A DNA stretch of 64,000 nt from NCBI GenBank assembly GCA_965240325.2, contig OZ251223.1:2480001-2544000 (forward strand), given 5' to 3'. How positions within the stretch are numbered: the first letter of the stretch is position 1; each line of letters begins with the position of its first letter. Positions 35,790-46,934 of the stretch are shown piece by piece. Source of the stretch: Rebecca billardiae RCC1528 (lineage: Eukaryota; Haptophyta). The position numbers and the translations under genes were made by a program. A model generated the notes under the pieces. That model was not told the DNA's origin, did no database searches, and was given only the letters and a program-made list of their open reading frames with translations.

Positions 35790-38700
35790 ATGTCCGGCGG
35801 CGGCGCGGAGCGCAAGCCGTCGCAGCGGCCACATGGGGCGTCCTCGCGCTCGCGCTTCCACGCAAGCGGCTCCTCGATCGGCTCGGACGACGGCTCCACT
35901 GATGGGACGTCAATCGCTGGCGTGAAGCGTGCGGATACGTCGCTCTCGATCGACGACTTCACGGTCCTCTCGAAGCTGGGCGAGGGTGGCTTCGGGACGG
36001 TGCTCCTCGTGCGTAAGAAGTCGAATGGTAAGCTCTACGCGCTCAAGGTGCTCGTCAAGAAGAACATGACGAAGAGCGGCGACGCGAAGCGCGCCATCGG
36101 CGAGTCGATAGCTATGCAGGAGATCCGCCACCCGTTCATCGTGCAGCTGCACTTCGCGTTCCAGGACGCGCAGCACATCTACTTCGTGCTCGAGTTCGTC
36201 GGTGGCGGCGACCTCTTCTCGCACCTCGAGCGCGGCACCTTCCCGGAGAAGTGGTGCCGCATCTACATCGCCGAGGTCGCGCTCGCCATCCAGCACGTGC
36301 ACGAGAACGACTTTGTCTACCGCGACCTCAAGGTGCGCGCGGCCGCGGCGACGCGCGCGCTGGGCAGGCGCGGTGCGGATAGGCGCGGGCGCGCGCGGCG
36401 CTCGTGCCCGCTGGCCTGCCTCCCTCACCCGAGGCGTCCTGGCCGCGCGCGGCGCGCGCGCACGTCCGCCGCGCGCGCGGCGGCTCGGCCTCGTGCGCGG
36501 GCACGCGGGCACGCGCAGCCGGAGAACGTGCTGGTGGGCTCGGACGGCCACCTGGTGCTCGCCGACTTTGGTCTGGCGAAGAGGCTCGGCTCGAAGAGCG
36601 GCGGCCGGCTGAACACCGTCATCGGCACGCCCTCCCTCCTCGCGCCCGAGCTCTTCCTCGAGAAGTCGTACGGCTTCTCTGTGGACTGGTGGGCGCTTGG
36701 GCTGCTGTTCTGCGAGATGCTGATGGGCGAGACGCTGATCGTGGACGAGGACGGGGACGACCTGCACACGCTGATCGAGCACTTCAGGAACGGCACGCAC
36801 CTGCAGCCCGTGCCCAAGTACGCCGCGCACGCCGCGCGCGCGCCCTGTGCCGCGCAGCCCACGGCCTGAGCCGCGCGCGCCTCCGCGGCTCAGCACTGGT
36901 GGCTGCGCCGTCGTCCTCACGCGCGCGCGCGCCTCCGCCCGGCGCCGCACGCGCGTCAGGTGGGTGTCGCGCGACGCGGCGGATCTGATCCGTCGGCTCC
37001 TCACGGTCGACCGATCGAAGCGCATGTGCTGTGGGTCCGACGGCTTCAACGAGCTCAAGCGCCACCCCTTCTTCAAGGGTACGCCGCGCCGCACGCGCCC
37101 CGCGCGCCGCACGCGCCGCCCGCGCCGCGCGCGCCGCGCGCTGCGCCGAGGTGTGCCGCTATCTCGCGCTCACGCCGAGCGCGGCCGCGCGCGGCGGCGC
37201 GGCTGGCAGGCCTGGACTGGGACGCGCTGTACCGCAAGGAGATCGAGCCGCCGCTCTCCCCCTTCAACGTCAAGCCCGACACCGCCTCGGCCAAGAAGGG
37301 CAAGGCCGAGGGTGACGGGCCGAAGCACAAGGAGGTGCAGGAGCTCGAGGCCGCCTTCACCGCGTTTGCAAACGACGAGGAGGAGGCGGGCTCGTCGATC
37401 ACGGCGTGGTCGTCGCTGCTGTGCGAGGCGGCGGCGGCGGGGAGCGTGGAGGAGCTGCGCAACCTGATCAACCAGGGCGCGCCCATCGACGTCGGCGACT
37501 ACGACCGGCGGACCGCGATGCACATCGTCGCGTCCGAGGGCCACCTCCGCGCCGCAAAGTACCTCGTGGAGGAGGTGGGCGCCAACACCAGCCCGCTCGA
37601 CCGCTGGGGCGGCACGCCGCTGGACGACGCGATCCGCTCGAAGCACAAGGAGCTGGTCGAGTACCTCACCTCCGTCGGCGCGACGAAGGGCGCGACCCGC
37701 GCCGACGCCACCACGAGCGACATGTGCGACGCGGCCGCGCAGGGCGACCTGGGCGCTCTCGCCTCGCTCGCGCACGCGGGCGTGGACGTCAACAAGGGCG
37801 ACTACGACAAGCGGACGCCGATCCACCTGGCGGCGTCGGAGGGGCTGCTCGAGGTGGTCAAGTTCCTGGTCGAGATGGGCGCGGACCACTCGCCCGTCGA
37901 CCGCTGGGGCGGCACGCCGCTCGACGACGCGATCCGCTCGAAGCACGAGGCCGTCACAGCGTACCTGAGAACGATCGGCGCGCGCCGAGGCACGGGCAAG
38001 GCGGAGGCGGCGTCCGCCGACCTGTGCGACGCGGCGGCGCAGGGCGACATCGTGCAGCTCAAGGCGCTGCTGGAGCAGGGTGTGGACGCGAACAAGGGCG
38101 ACTACGACAAGCGCACGGCCATCCACATCGCCGCCTCCGAGGGGCGCACCGACGTCGTCAAGTTCCTCGTGGAGGAGGCGAGCGCGCACCACAGCCCGCT
38201 CGACCGCTGGGGCAACACGCCGCTCGACGACGCGATCCGCTCCAAGCACCAGGAGGTGGTGGCGTACCTCACGTCGGTGCACGCGTCGAAGGGCGTGGGC
38301 GCGCAGGCGAGCAAGCCCTCGGAGAACGTGTACGCCGACCTGTGCGACGCCGCCTCCAAGGGCGACCTCGACACGCTGCGCGAGCTGGTCGGCAAGGGCG
38401 TGGACGTGAACAAGGGCGACTACGACAAGCGCACCGCCATCCACCTCGCCGCCTCGGAGGGGCTGCTGCCGGTCGTGCGGTACCTGGTGGAGGAGGCGGG
38501 CGCGGACCACTCGCCGATCGACCGGTGGGGCGGCACGCCGCTCGACGACGCCTTCCGCTCGGCGCACGAGCAGGTCTTCATCTACCTGGTGAGCCACGGC
38601 GCCAAGAAGGGCACGGGCAAGCAGCAGCCGACGGTCGCGGACCTGTGCGAGGCGGCAGCCAAGGGCGACATGGACGAGCTGCGCATGCTGGTGGAGCAGG

Positions 38701-41003
38701 GCGTGAAGGTGAACAAGGGCGACTACGACCGGCGCACCGCGCTGCACCTCGCCGCGTCGGAGGGCCTGATGCCCGTCGTCCGCTTCCTCCTCGACGAGGC
38801 GAGCGCGCACCACAGCCCGATCGACCGCTGGGGCAACACGCCGCTCGACGACGCGATCCGCTCCAACCACGCCGAGGTCGAGGCCTACCTGCGCGAGCAC
38901 GGCGCGCGCACGTCGGAGAAGCTGGTGAGCGAGAGCAAGGCGGCGAAGAAGGCGAAGACCGACGAGGACCAGGGGATGGACCTCTGCGGCGCCGCGAGCA
39001 TCCAGAACGTGATCGCGCTGCGCGTGCTCATCGCGCAGGGCGTGGACGTGAACCAGGGCGACTACGACCAGCGGACGGCGCTGCACCTCGCCGCGTCCAA
39101 TGGCTTCCGCGACGTCGTCGAGCTGCTCGTCGAGGAGGGCAAGGCGAAGGCGAACCCGCTCGACCGGTGGGGGTACACGCCGCTCGACGACGCGCTCCGC
39201 TCGGGCCACGAGGCCGTGGCCGAGTACCTGCGCGAGCGCGGCGCGCAGCAAGGCTCGGGCCACGCGCACAAGACATCGGCGGACATGTGCGACGCCGCGG
39301 CCAAGGGCGACATCGCGGAGCTGCGCCACCTGCTCGAGACCGGCGTCGACGTGAACGCGGGGGACTACGACAAGCGCACGCCCATCCACCTCGCCGCGTC
39401 GGAGGGGCTGCTCCCCGTCGTCAAGTTCCTCGTGAACGAGGCGGGCTGCGACGTGAGCCCGCTCGACCGCTGGGGCTTCACGCCGCTCGACGACGCGATC
39501 CGCTCCAAGCACAGGGACGTGGCCGAGTACCTTGCGGCGGTGGGCGCGCGCAAGAAGGAGAGCACGATGGAGCGGATCCTCGCGTTCCCGCGCGGCATCT
39601 CGGGGAAGCCGCGCTCGTCGGAGGACCGCAGCCAGCGCGGCAGCCAGCCCTCGCGCCGCGTGTCGACGCAGCCGCGCGAGAGCGACGCGCACGGCGGCCA
39701 CGCGCCCGGCCCGGCCTTTGCCGTCACGCGCCAGCACTCCGCATCGTCGGTCGCGTCGAGCAGCGCGGCAAGCTTCCCGTCGACGACGGGCATGCAGGAC
39801 GGCTCGCCCGCGCCGGCCGTGCCCTCGGGCGGCACGGACCGCTCGGACGCCAACCCCGCCGCCGCCGCCAGCGGCACCAGCCGGATCTCCAACCGGCTCG
39901 CCTCGCTCTCGACCTCGCTCGACAGCGGCCGGCGCACTTCGGTCGGCGTCGACTCGTCCGCCCCCGCCGACGCCGGCGGCGCGCACAGCGAGAGCGGGTA
40001 CGAGCCGCACGAGCGGCGGCAGCTCTCACGCCAGCGGATCGTCGCCAAGCCGAGGAGGCTGCGCTCCAACGCGCCCACCGTGCCCAAGCAGGCCGACCGG
40101 CTCGTCTGCCCGCTCGGCAGCGAGCGCTTCGTCGATCCCGTCGTCGCGGCGGACGGGTACACGTACGAGCGCGCGTCGATCCAGAGCTGGATGGAGCAGC
40201 ACGGGCTGGTCTCGCCGATCACGGCCGCGCCGCTCAAGTCGATGGCGCTGCTGCCCAACCACACGCTGCTCGAGCACATCCAGCTCGTCGACACCTTCGG
40301 CCTCGCCGCCATCACGAGCAAGGCGGCGGGCTCGGCCCCGCGCGCGCTCAACAAGGTGAACAGCTCCAACGCGCTCACCTCCTCGCGCCGCTCGTCTGCC
40401 GGCGTGTCGTTCACGGACGTGTCGCCCGCGCGGGGCGACACGTACGAGCTGCACGACGTGGTCGAGCACGAGCACCTGGAGGCCGCGGAGGAGGAGGCGG
40501 AGCGGGCCGCCGCGGCGCCGGGCGAGCGCACCACCCCTGCGGGCGTAGAGGCTGCGCACGGCGCTCCGGCCGCGGGGCCGACGGCCGCGCGAGCGCGCGC
40601 GGGCTCGAGGCTCCTCGAGCATCGCTCGTCCTCGGAGAGCGTGCTGCACGGCACGGACGCGGGTCTGCTGGGCGCGAAACGAGGTGCGGACGCGCGGCCG
40701 CTGACGTCGCAGGAGGCGGCGCGCGGCGGCGCCGACGTGGGCGGCCGAGGCATCACGCGCATCTTCTCGGGCATGTCGTCGGGCATGGGCCGGATCAAGC
40801 GCAGCTCGCGCACCCCGTCGAGCAGCGCCCCCCATGCGGCACTGCCGGGCGGCGGCCCCAGGCGACAATTGTCAACGGGCTTGACCAAGCCGTCGGACAG
40901 TGCCCCGAGCCCCGAGTCGGCCCCCAAGCCCATCTTCACGCGCGCGGGCCCGCGGAGGTCAAAGCCTGGCAAGCTGCCCTCGCTCGTACGTGCGCCGTCA
41001 TGA
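35790..41003 (+). CDS. AGC protein kinase - ankyrin array - U-box fusion
   Basis: Exons 35790..36332, 36519..36817, 36960..37078 and 37210..41003 give 1584 aa. Kinase (~57-340): LGEGGFGTV loop, Lys86, catalytic Asp179 (YRDLK|PENVL, junction across intron 1), DFG Asp197, then PVPK|WVSRDAADLI and HPFFK|GLDWDALYRKEI across introns 2 and 3. HPFFxGLDW and the IEPPLSPFNVK tail mark the AGC group. Residues ~390-1100 are seven ankyrin units of about 100 residues. Near 1285-1357 is a U-box: CPLGSERFVDPVVAADGYTY, then ERASIQSWM and SPITAAPLKSMALLPN. U-boxes recruit E2 enzymes, so this may be a kinase and ubiquitin ligase in one chain. The activation segment reads GTPSLLAPE instead of the usual GTPEYLAPE. 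Ankyrin and U-box share one exon; the kinase link rests on intron 3. Confidence 0.9.
37416..39552 (+). repeat. Seven tandem coding units of ankyrin triplets
   Basis: Each unit of about 300 bp starts with [LM]C[DEG]AA and carries GDYDxRTxxH.AAS, a middle repeat, and DRWGxTPLDDAxRSxH. Units begin near 37,416, 37,722, 38,019, 38,337, 38,637, 38,976 and 39,285. Three ankyrin motifs per unit imply about 21 repeats. High protein similarity points to tandem duplication within the exon. Confidence 0.85.
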
Positions 41004-41834
41004 TAATCATAATACTGCTTGATGAAGCCTGTTAACAACTGTGACGACGGCTGACGCCTACAGTATTAAAAGTCGTCGTCGTATTACCTGCTGCTGTATA
41101 TATATGTGTATATATATATAGTCGTATCACGTACTGCTCCCTCTGGCCGGTGCAGCAGACTGCAGAGAGACTAGAGAGTAGTCAGTAGATGAGTCCGCCG
41201 CGAAGTCCCGAGAGAGCTAGAGAGTCTGAGACGAAGCGCACCGGGCGCCGCATCGGCCGCGTCGGCGGCCCGACGAGACTCATCAGACTGCCATGGATCG
41301 ATAGACTACGACTTAGCAGTCGTAACGGTCTCTAGCAGTAGCTGCTACTACTAGCTTACTCGACGACGACGACGACGTAAATAAACGATAGAGGTCAGAG
41401 ACATGTCGGAGCCGCGCGCGCGATCCGCGCGCCGATGACGAATCCCGTTAATTATCCCGCCGACTCAGATGAACGACTCCGCCGGCGCGGAGTGCAGTCA
41501 CACGGCAGTGCCGCACGGTCCGGCAGGCTCCTAAGTCAGATGAGAGTCAGTCGCATCAGTGTCGGTCGACACGGCACACTACTACATTCGGACTGATTGA
41601 GCGGCATATATACTGTATCAGTCCTCACTACCAGTGCATCAGCATGAGTCAGTCGATCAGAGTCATCGTCATGACAGCATCAAGTCATCTCATTCACTCA
41701 TCAGAGTCGTCAGCAGCATGATGCATGACTAATAAGTCGCTGCTGCATGTGCCGAAGGCGAATATAAAGAGGCGGGAGCTCGGAGATATGATCGTGATGA
41801 CGAGAGAAGGTCGACGCGCGGAGATCGAGCCTAG
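41004..41834. other. 0.83-kb spacer between convergent genes
   Basis: It contains short TA runs near 41,096-41,120 and an imperfect (CGA)n run near 41,360-41,378. No gene or RNA was recognised. Confidence 0.6.
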
Positions 41835-44792
41835 CTAGTCGTCGCGCGCGTTGTCGTGTGCGGATGAGGCTGCTTCCCTAGTGAATGTGCGTTGGCGGCG
41901 CGCTGCAGCCTGTTCCAGGACCTCCAACGCGAGCTCCGTGTGCGCTCGTCGGAAAGTCATCCAGCGACTGAGGGTGTAGTCACTGACGAAGGATCGCAGA
42001 ACATGCCAGTACTCCGCCGCCTGCACTGTGCCGGCAGGGAGGTTGGTGCCGTTGACACAGTCGGTGGCGTAGCGCAAGGCCATGCCTCGCGCAAATGCAC
42101 ATGCCGGTTGCTTGTCCGCAGCGGCCAGCACATCGAGGCAGTTGAGCGGGTTGAGCGCAGCTTTGAGCGCGGTCGCGACGCGCGACGAAAGCAGCATGAT
42201 CGCGTCGTCACTGACGAGATCGGAGCCGTCGCGCGAGCGCTTGCCTCGGCGCGCGGCCGGTGCCTTGAGCTTGAGCGCGAGCGCGCCGAGCTCCATCAGT
42301 TGCAGCGGCTCTGCGGGCAGTGGGGCGGTGCCGGCCGAGTGCAGGTCGCGCAGCAGCGCCTCGTAAGCCTCGAAGGAGAAGGACGGGTCGGCTGTGATCA
42401 CGCCAGACGACGCCTCGGCGGTCTGCAGCGCAGGGACGGCCGAGTCGGCGCCGCCGTCAGACACGCCGAGCAGCGTGCGGTAGTAGCGCGCGCGCGTGAG
42501 CAGCAGCCGCGAGGCGCCGAGCTTGCGCCCGTCCGCAAACTCGAAGACGACGTCGTGCACGCCGCTCGGTGGACCGACCGCAGTGCCCAGCGCGCGCAGC
42601 TGCGCACTCGCGTGCTGCTCGCGCTCGCGCAGCTCGGCGAGCTCTGCGCGCAGCTTGGCCTGCTCGCCGCCTGCGGCAGAGAGCAACACACGCGCAGCTG
42701 CTCCTCCGTCGTCCTCGTCAGCGTACGCATCGATCAGGTGCTCGACGAGTTCAGCCGCTTCGCCAGCCGGAAAGCGGTGCGCGAGCGCAGTCGCAGAGAG
42801 GACGATCCGGAGATCGTGCACGAGCACCCTGCGCACGGACTCGCCGCTGCGGATGAGCAGGCTGCGGAGCACGCTAGCCGCCACCTCGGCTGCATGCGCA
42901 TCGGCTTTTGTCGGGCGCGGCAGCTGCGCCGTAGCGCGCAGCGGGGCTGCGAGCACGGGCATGTGGCTCTCCTCCACCGCTGCGCACGCGGCAGCTCCGC
43001 TGCTCCCGTGGAGCGAGCACATGTTGCGCACCGCGACCAGGGCAGAGTGGCGATGCCCCAAGACACGCACCCAGCACGGCTGCTTGGCGCTCGTGCCGAG
43101 CTCGTCTGGCGCCGGCACGGCGTGGCCGTCGGCGAAGACGCGCATGAGCAGGGGCACAGCGCCGGCGTCCACGAGCGCCTGCACCGCTGCAACGCCAAAC
43201 ACGCGCGGCAGCCACAGGAACATGCCGATTGCGGCGTCCACGTCGCGGGGGAGATTGGCCTGCGCATTCCAGCCGGTGGACATGATGCGCATGAGCACAG
43301 GCGTCAGGTCGAGGCGGAGCTTTCGCACAGCGCGCTTGATCGCTGGGAAGGCGCCCTTGTTCGTCCACTCGTCGCCGACATTCAGCAGCATCTGGATGAG
43401 CCCGAGCGCCCCGGCGCGCACATTGACATTGCGCGAGCTGGTGGCAAGCAGCAGCGCATCTGGGAGGCCACTGCGGACGAGGTCGACTGCAGCATCGCCC
43501 CCGAATAGGAGCCCCCCCGAGCACATGCCGAGCAGCTTGAGCGCCATGCACGCCACCTCGTCCAGCTCAGAGGCAGGGCTGGAGCCCGCGCTGCCAGTGT
43601 CCGCTGCGCCGGATGCGCCGCCGCTGACGCACGAGCGGAGCAGCTGCAGGACAGCAGGCAGTGCGCCACTGGCCGCGAATGCGGTGAAGGTGGCCTCCCC
43701 TTCATATAGCTGAGCACTGTCGCTCGTGAAGAAGCGCAAGGCGGCTGTGCGATCTTCCCACGAGCCCTGCCCGGCGGCCAGCATGGCGAAGAGCGCCTCG
43801 GGCAGCCCGCAGCCCAAAGGTTGCACATCGCACTCGGCAGCTGCGCTGTGGCACAGGTAGCCAGAGTCCGAAAAGTCGCCATCGCAGCAGGCGAGTGCTC
43901 GCAGGGCACGCGCTGGCAACGCTGTCGAAGCGCCCTTGACACCGGCTATGAGCGTGGACGCGCCCTTGACCGTGTCCAGGAGCCACGTCCCGTAGCTGAA
44001 AGCCTTTCCCTCTTCCAGCAGCCTCTGGGCCTCGTCTGTTGGGTAGATGTAGTCCTTCCGGTTCTCGATTGACAGCAGCGCAGCGTAGGCAACGAACCTG
44101 TCAGCTGTGTCCGGAAGCTCGCGCCCGGCGGTCGTGATGGCCTGCACGATGCCAGCGTCGTCGGCGTCTTTGTGGAACGACTGGAGCGCGCGGGCCGCGT
44201 GCAGCGCCAGGTCGAGGGCCAACACAGGGCCGGCGGGACTTGCCGCTGTGTCCTGCAGCTTGAGCATCCCGAGCACGCCCTTGGCCAACTCCTGCACGGA
44301 GCCAGTGTCGAGCTCGGCGGCATCGAGTGGGAGCGATGATGGCGTGCGCGACAGCGCGCGAGTCGCAGCCTCGCGCATAGCGAGGGGCTCGTCAGCCGCA
44401 AGCGCGCCGACGAGCGAGGTCCCCGCTTTCTTGAGCACGCGACGTGCAGCTGCCTTGGAGCACGCGAGCGCGGCGAGCGCATCCGCGGCCGCTGCGCGGG
44501 CACCGTCGTGGTCACACGACAGCGCATGCGCGAGTTCGTCGACGCACGTACCCCCATCCAGCAGGCGCGTGCGAGCATGCGCATCGCACGCATGCTTCTC
44601 GAGGGCGCGTGCGGCGATCTCGCGAATGGGTCCGCCACCCGAGCACAGCGCGTCCGCGCACACCGTGAGCAGCTGCGCGGTGTTTGCGCCAGCCGCCGCG
44701 AGCAGGAAGGCGAACTCGCGCGTGGCAGCGTCGTCGGGCACGGACGCGTCATCGCCATTGCCCGCGCCCTTGCTACGATTGCCCGTCGGCAT
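41835..44792 (-). CDS. ARM-repeat protein with C-terminal BTB domain
   Basis: The product is 985 aa, without introns. About 700 N-terminal residues are Ala/Leu-rich helices in armadillo/HEAT-like pattern (for example AARALEKHACDAHARTRLLD). A short coiled coil (KLRAELAELREREQHASAQL) precedes a BTB-like domain at about 745-830 (VHDVVFEFADGRKLGASRLL, then LTRARYYRTLLG). A BACK-like helical end follows, with CLDVLAAADKQPACAFARGM. ARM-BTB proteins occur in plants (ARIA/ABAP1) and protists and often act as cullin-3 adaptors, with BTB binding cullin. The substrate is unknown. The start is the first ATG of the frame and the stop lies near 41,835. Domain calls are by pattern; the ARM part is degenerate. 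Confidence 0.82.
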   Translation of the reverse strand: MPTGNRSKGAGNGDDASVPDDAATREFAFLLAAAGANTAQLLTVCADALCSGGGPIREIAARALEKHACDAHARTRLLDGGTCVDELAHALSCDHDGARAAAADALAALACSKAAARRVLKKAGTSLVGALAADEPLAMREAATRALSRTPSSLPLDAAELDTGSVQELAKGVLGMLKLQDTAASPAGPVLALDLALHAARALQSFHKDADDAGIVQAITTAGRELPDTADRFVAYAALLSIENRKDYIYPTDEAQRLLEEGKAFSYGTWLLDTVKGASTLIAGVKGASTALPARALRALACCDGDFSDSGYLCHSAAAECDVQPLGCGLPEALFAMLAAGQGSWEDRTAALRFFTSDSAQLYEGEATFTAFAASGALPAVLQLLRSCVSGGASGAADTGSAGSSPASELDEVACMALKLLGMCSGGLLFGGDAAVDLVRSGLPDALLLATSSRNVNVRAGALGLIQMLLNVGDEWTNKGAFPAIKRAVRKLRLDLTPVLMRIMSTGWNAQANLPRDVDAAIGMFLWLPRVFGVAAVQALVDAGAVPLLMRVFADGHAVPAPDELGTSAKQPCWVRVLGHRHSALVAVRNMCSLHGSSGAAACAAVEESHMPVLAAPLRATAQLPRPTKADAHAAEVAASVLRSLLIRSGESVRRVLVHDLRIVLSATALAHRFPAGEAAELVEHLIDAYADEDDGGAAARVLLSAAGGEQAKLRAELAELREREQHASAQLRALGTAVGPPSGVHDVVFEFADGRKLGASRLLLTRARYYRTLLGVSDGGADSAVPALQTAEASSGVITADPSFSFEAYEALLRDLHSAGTAPLPAEPLQLMELGALALKLKAPAARRGKRSRDGSDLVSDDAIMLLSSRVATALKAALNPLNCLDVLAAADKQPACAFARGMALRYATDCVNGTNLPAGTVQAAEYWHVLRSFVSDYTLSRWMTFRRAHTELALEVLEQAAARRQRTFTREAASSAHDNARDD

Positions 44793-45219
44793 GCCTGCCT
44801 GCGCTGTGCGGCTGTCGAGACCTCACGCGTCCTTCGGCCGCGGAGCCTCGGCACACCGGTCGGTTGCCACCTGCTGGCGATCGTCATGCTGTCGTCGTGA
44901 AGATTGTCTGATTTGTACAATGATGCATACTGCTTCCGGACAACAACTTGGAGCTAGACGACTGAGTAAACGAGGGAGGCAGTGCACAACGTCGGCAGCG
45001 CCGCCGCGCCGCCGTCGCGCTCGGGCGCCACATAACGACGGTCTCACATCACGGCCGCCCTACAGGCTACACCAATATTCGCTCATACACCATCGCTGGA
45101 TCTGATGAGAGTGCCGCCTTCGCGCCAGCCCGGCACTATAATCGCCTGGCGCCGGCGGCTCTGACTGAGTCTCTGAGAGTTGCCAGCCAGTCATTTCCAG
45201 TCACCGACTCACAAGTAAG
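44793..45219. other. Spacer between two minus-strand genes
   Basis: Holds the ARM-BTB promoter region and the 3' end of the coiled-coil gene. Nothing further is seen. Confidence 0.55.
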
Positions 45220-46569
45220 TCACGGGGTGCCGCCGCTCCACAGCTGCGTGATGCCCGCTGCCACCCGTTCGCGCTGCGTTTGCATCGCCTGCGTCGCGAA
45301 CGCCCTGGCGTGCTCCGGGCTGCGGATGATCTCGTCCTTCCCCTCCATCGAGCTCCCAGTGTAGCTCGTCGTGTCCACGCCCGACGCGCTCGCCATCGCG
45401 CCGTCGAGCCCGAGGCAAGCGACGCGGTGGCGGCCGCGAGGCGCGGCGCCGCTCGTGAGCGGCCGCGCCTGCGGCGGCGAGCGGAGGCGATGCGCGCGCG
45501 CAGCGGAGGCCGACCTGGGCGGGCGCACCTGCCGAGAGCGCAGCTGCGAGGCGCTCGCCTCGCCCAGCGCCGACTCGAACGCCCGGCCCACGTGCTGCCG
45601 CGCGCGCACGCGCTCCAGCGAGTAGAGAGCGCCGCGCACGTGAGCGACCAGCCTGTCAGGCAGCTCAGCCGCGCTGGGGCCCGGCTCGAGGCTGGGCACG
45701 AGCTGGACGAGCTCCCAGCCGTGCTGCGCGACGAGGGCGGGCTTCGGCGGGGCTGCCGCGCCGCTCGACGGCCGAGGCACCTTCGCGACGAACGGCCCCG
45801 GCGGGGGCATGCTCGGCCGCTGCCGCGCGAGCTCGGAGTGCGCGGCCGCGAGCGCGGTGCGCAGTGAGACTGTCTCGGCGTGCGTGCGCTGCTCGCTCTG
45901 CTGCATCGCCGCGCAGGCCTGCTTGGCCGCGCGGAGCTCTGATCGGAGCGTGGCCAGCTCAAACTCGCTCGCGCCGCCCTCCGCACCGCCCCCGGCCGCG
46001 CCCTCGCCGCCCGCCGCCACGCCGAGTGCGCGCGCGTGTCGGCGTGCCTGCTTGTGCTTGAGAGCCAGCAGCGCCTTGTCTGCGCGCGCGCTCTGCCTGC
46101 TCGCCTCGGCTCGCGCCTGGTCGAGGGCGGTGCGCACGAGCTCAAGCGCGTCGTGGACGTGCTCGGGTCCGAGCGGCGCGTCCTTTGACACCGAGGCGTG
46201 CAGCCCTCCCTGCTGCCGCCGCTGCATCACCGCCCGCTTGCCCACGAGCTGGTGCACGCCGGTCGCAAGGGCCGCGAGCAGCGCGCGCGCCTCGTCGGCC
46301 TCCTCGACGGCATCGCGCAGGGAGCGGTGGATATCGTCGGTGGTATGCGACGGCGACGCGATGGTGTGGCGCAGCCGCCTCAGCTTGGCGTGCAGAGCAG
46401 AGGCGGCACGTTGCGAATCTGCGAGGCGCTCGGAGGTGCCCGCGGCCTGCGCGCGCGCTTCGTCGCGCGCCTCTTGCGCCTTGGCCAGAGAGGCATGAGC
46501 GTTCGCCAGCTCATTTTCGAGCTCTTTCACCCGTGCCGCGAGTTTGGCGTCGTCCGCCCCGCCCTCCAT
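45220..46569 (-). CDS. Coiled-coil protein, unknown function
   Basis: About 449 aa from the ATG at 46569. The first ~60 residues form a heptad coiled coil (KLAARVKELENELANAHASL), followed by further helical segments (AVEEADEARALLAALATGVH and SELRAAKQACAAMQQSEQRT). After ~300 a Pro-rich stretch leads to a more conserved-looking part (QHGWELVQLVPSLEPGPSAA and LVAHVRGALYSLERVRARQH) and a Ser/Arg-rich tail ending ATQAMQTQRERVAAGITQLW. I do not recognise the family; a centrosomal or flagellar scaffold would fit the shape but is not shown. The frame is open upstream to 46926, so an earlier start is possible. Confidence 0.6.
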   Translation of the reverse strand: MEGGADDAKLAARVKELENELANAHASLAKAQEARDEARAQAAGTSERLADSQRAASALHAKLRRLRHTIASPSHTTDDIHRSLRDAVEEADEARALLAALATGVHQLVGKRAVMQRRQQGGLHASVSKDAPLGPEHVHDALELVRTALDQARAEASRQSARADKALLALKHKQARRHARALGVAAGGEGAAGGGAEGGASEFELATLRSELRAAKQACAAMQQSEQRTHAETVSLRTALAAAHSELARQRPSMPPPGPFVAKVPRPSSGAAAPPKPALVAQHGWELVQLVPSLEPGPSAAELPDRLVAHVRGALYSLERVRARQHVGRAFESALGEASASQLRSRQVRPPRSASAARAHRLRSPPQARPLTSGAAPRGRHRVACLGLDGAMASASGVDTTSYTGSSMEGKDEIIRSPEHARAFATQAMQTQRERVAAGITQLWSGGTP

Positions 46570-46934
46570 GCTCGCTCTGCCGCGCCCGCGCCTGCTCCGG
46601 CCGAGACGTCCCGGGGCCGCGCCCCACAAAACGCGTCCGGGACGCGCAGATGATTTTGCGACGAACGTTTTTCGTAACGGCGATCCCCGGAAGCGGTGAA
46701 ACCCGCCGCGGGGCCCGGACCGGCGGAGGCACCGTCGCGCATCTCCGCCATCAGACGCAGCAAGAGTCGACCGTGCGCGCCGCGCCGGCACTCGACTCGA
46801 CGCGCGCGTGAGGACGTTTCGTGGGGGCAAGCACCTCCTCATCTCATAGGCAAGCTGCCACGTGCCACTCCATTCCCTGCGGGACTCGCTTCGCGCAGGG
46901 GACCGCCCTCTCGTGACGAGCGCCACCCGCGAGC
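46570..46934. other. Divergent spacer
   Basis: Between the starts of the coiled-coil gene (minus) and the second SLC25 carrier (plus). Likely promoter sequence for both; no specific element identified. Confidence 0.55.
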
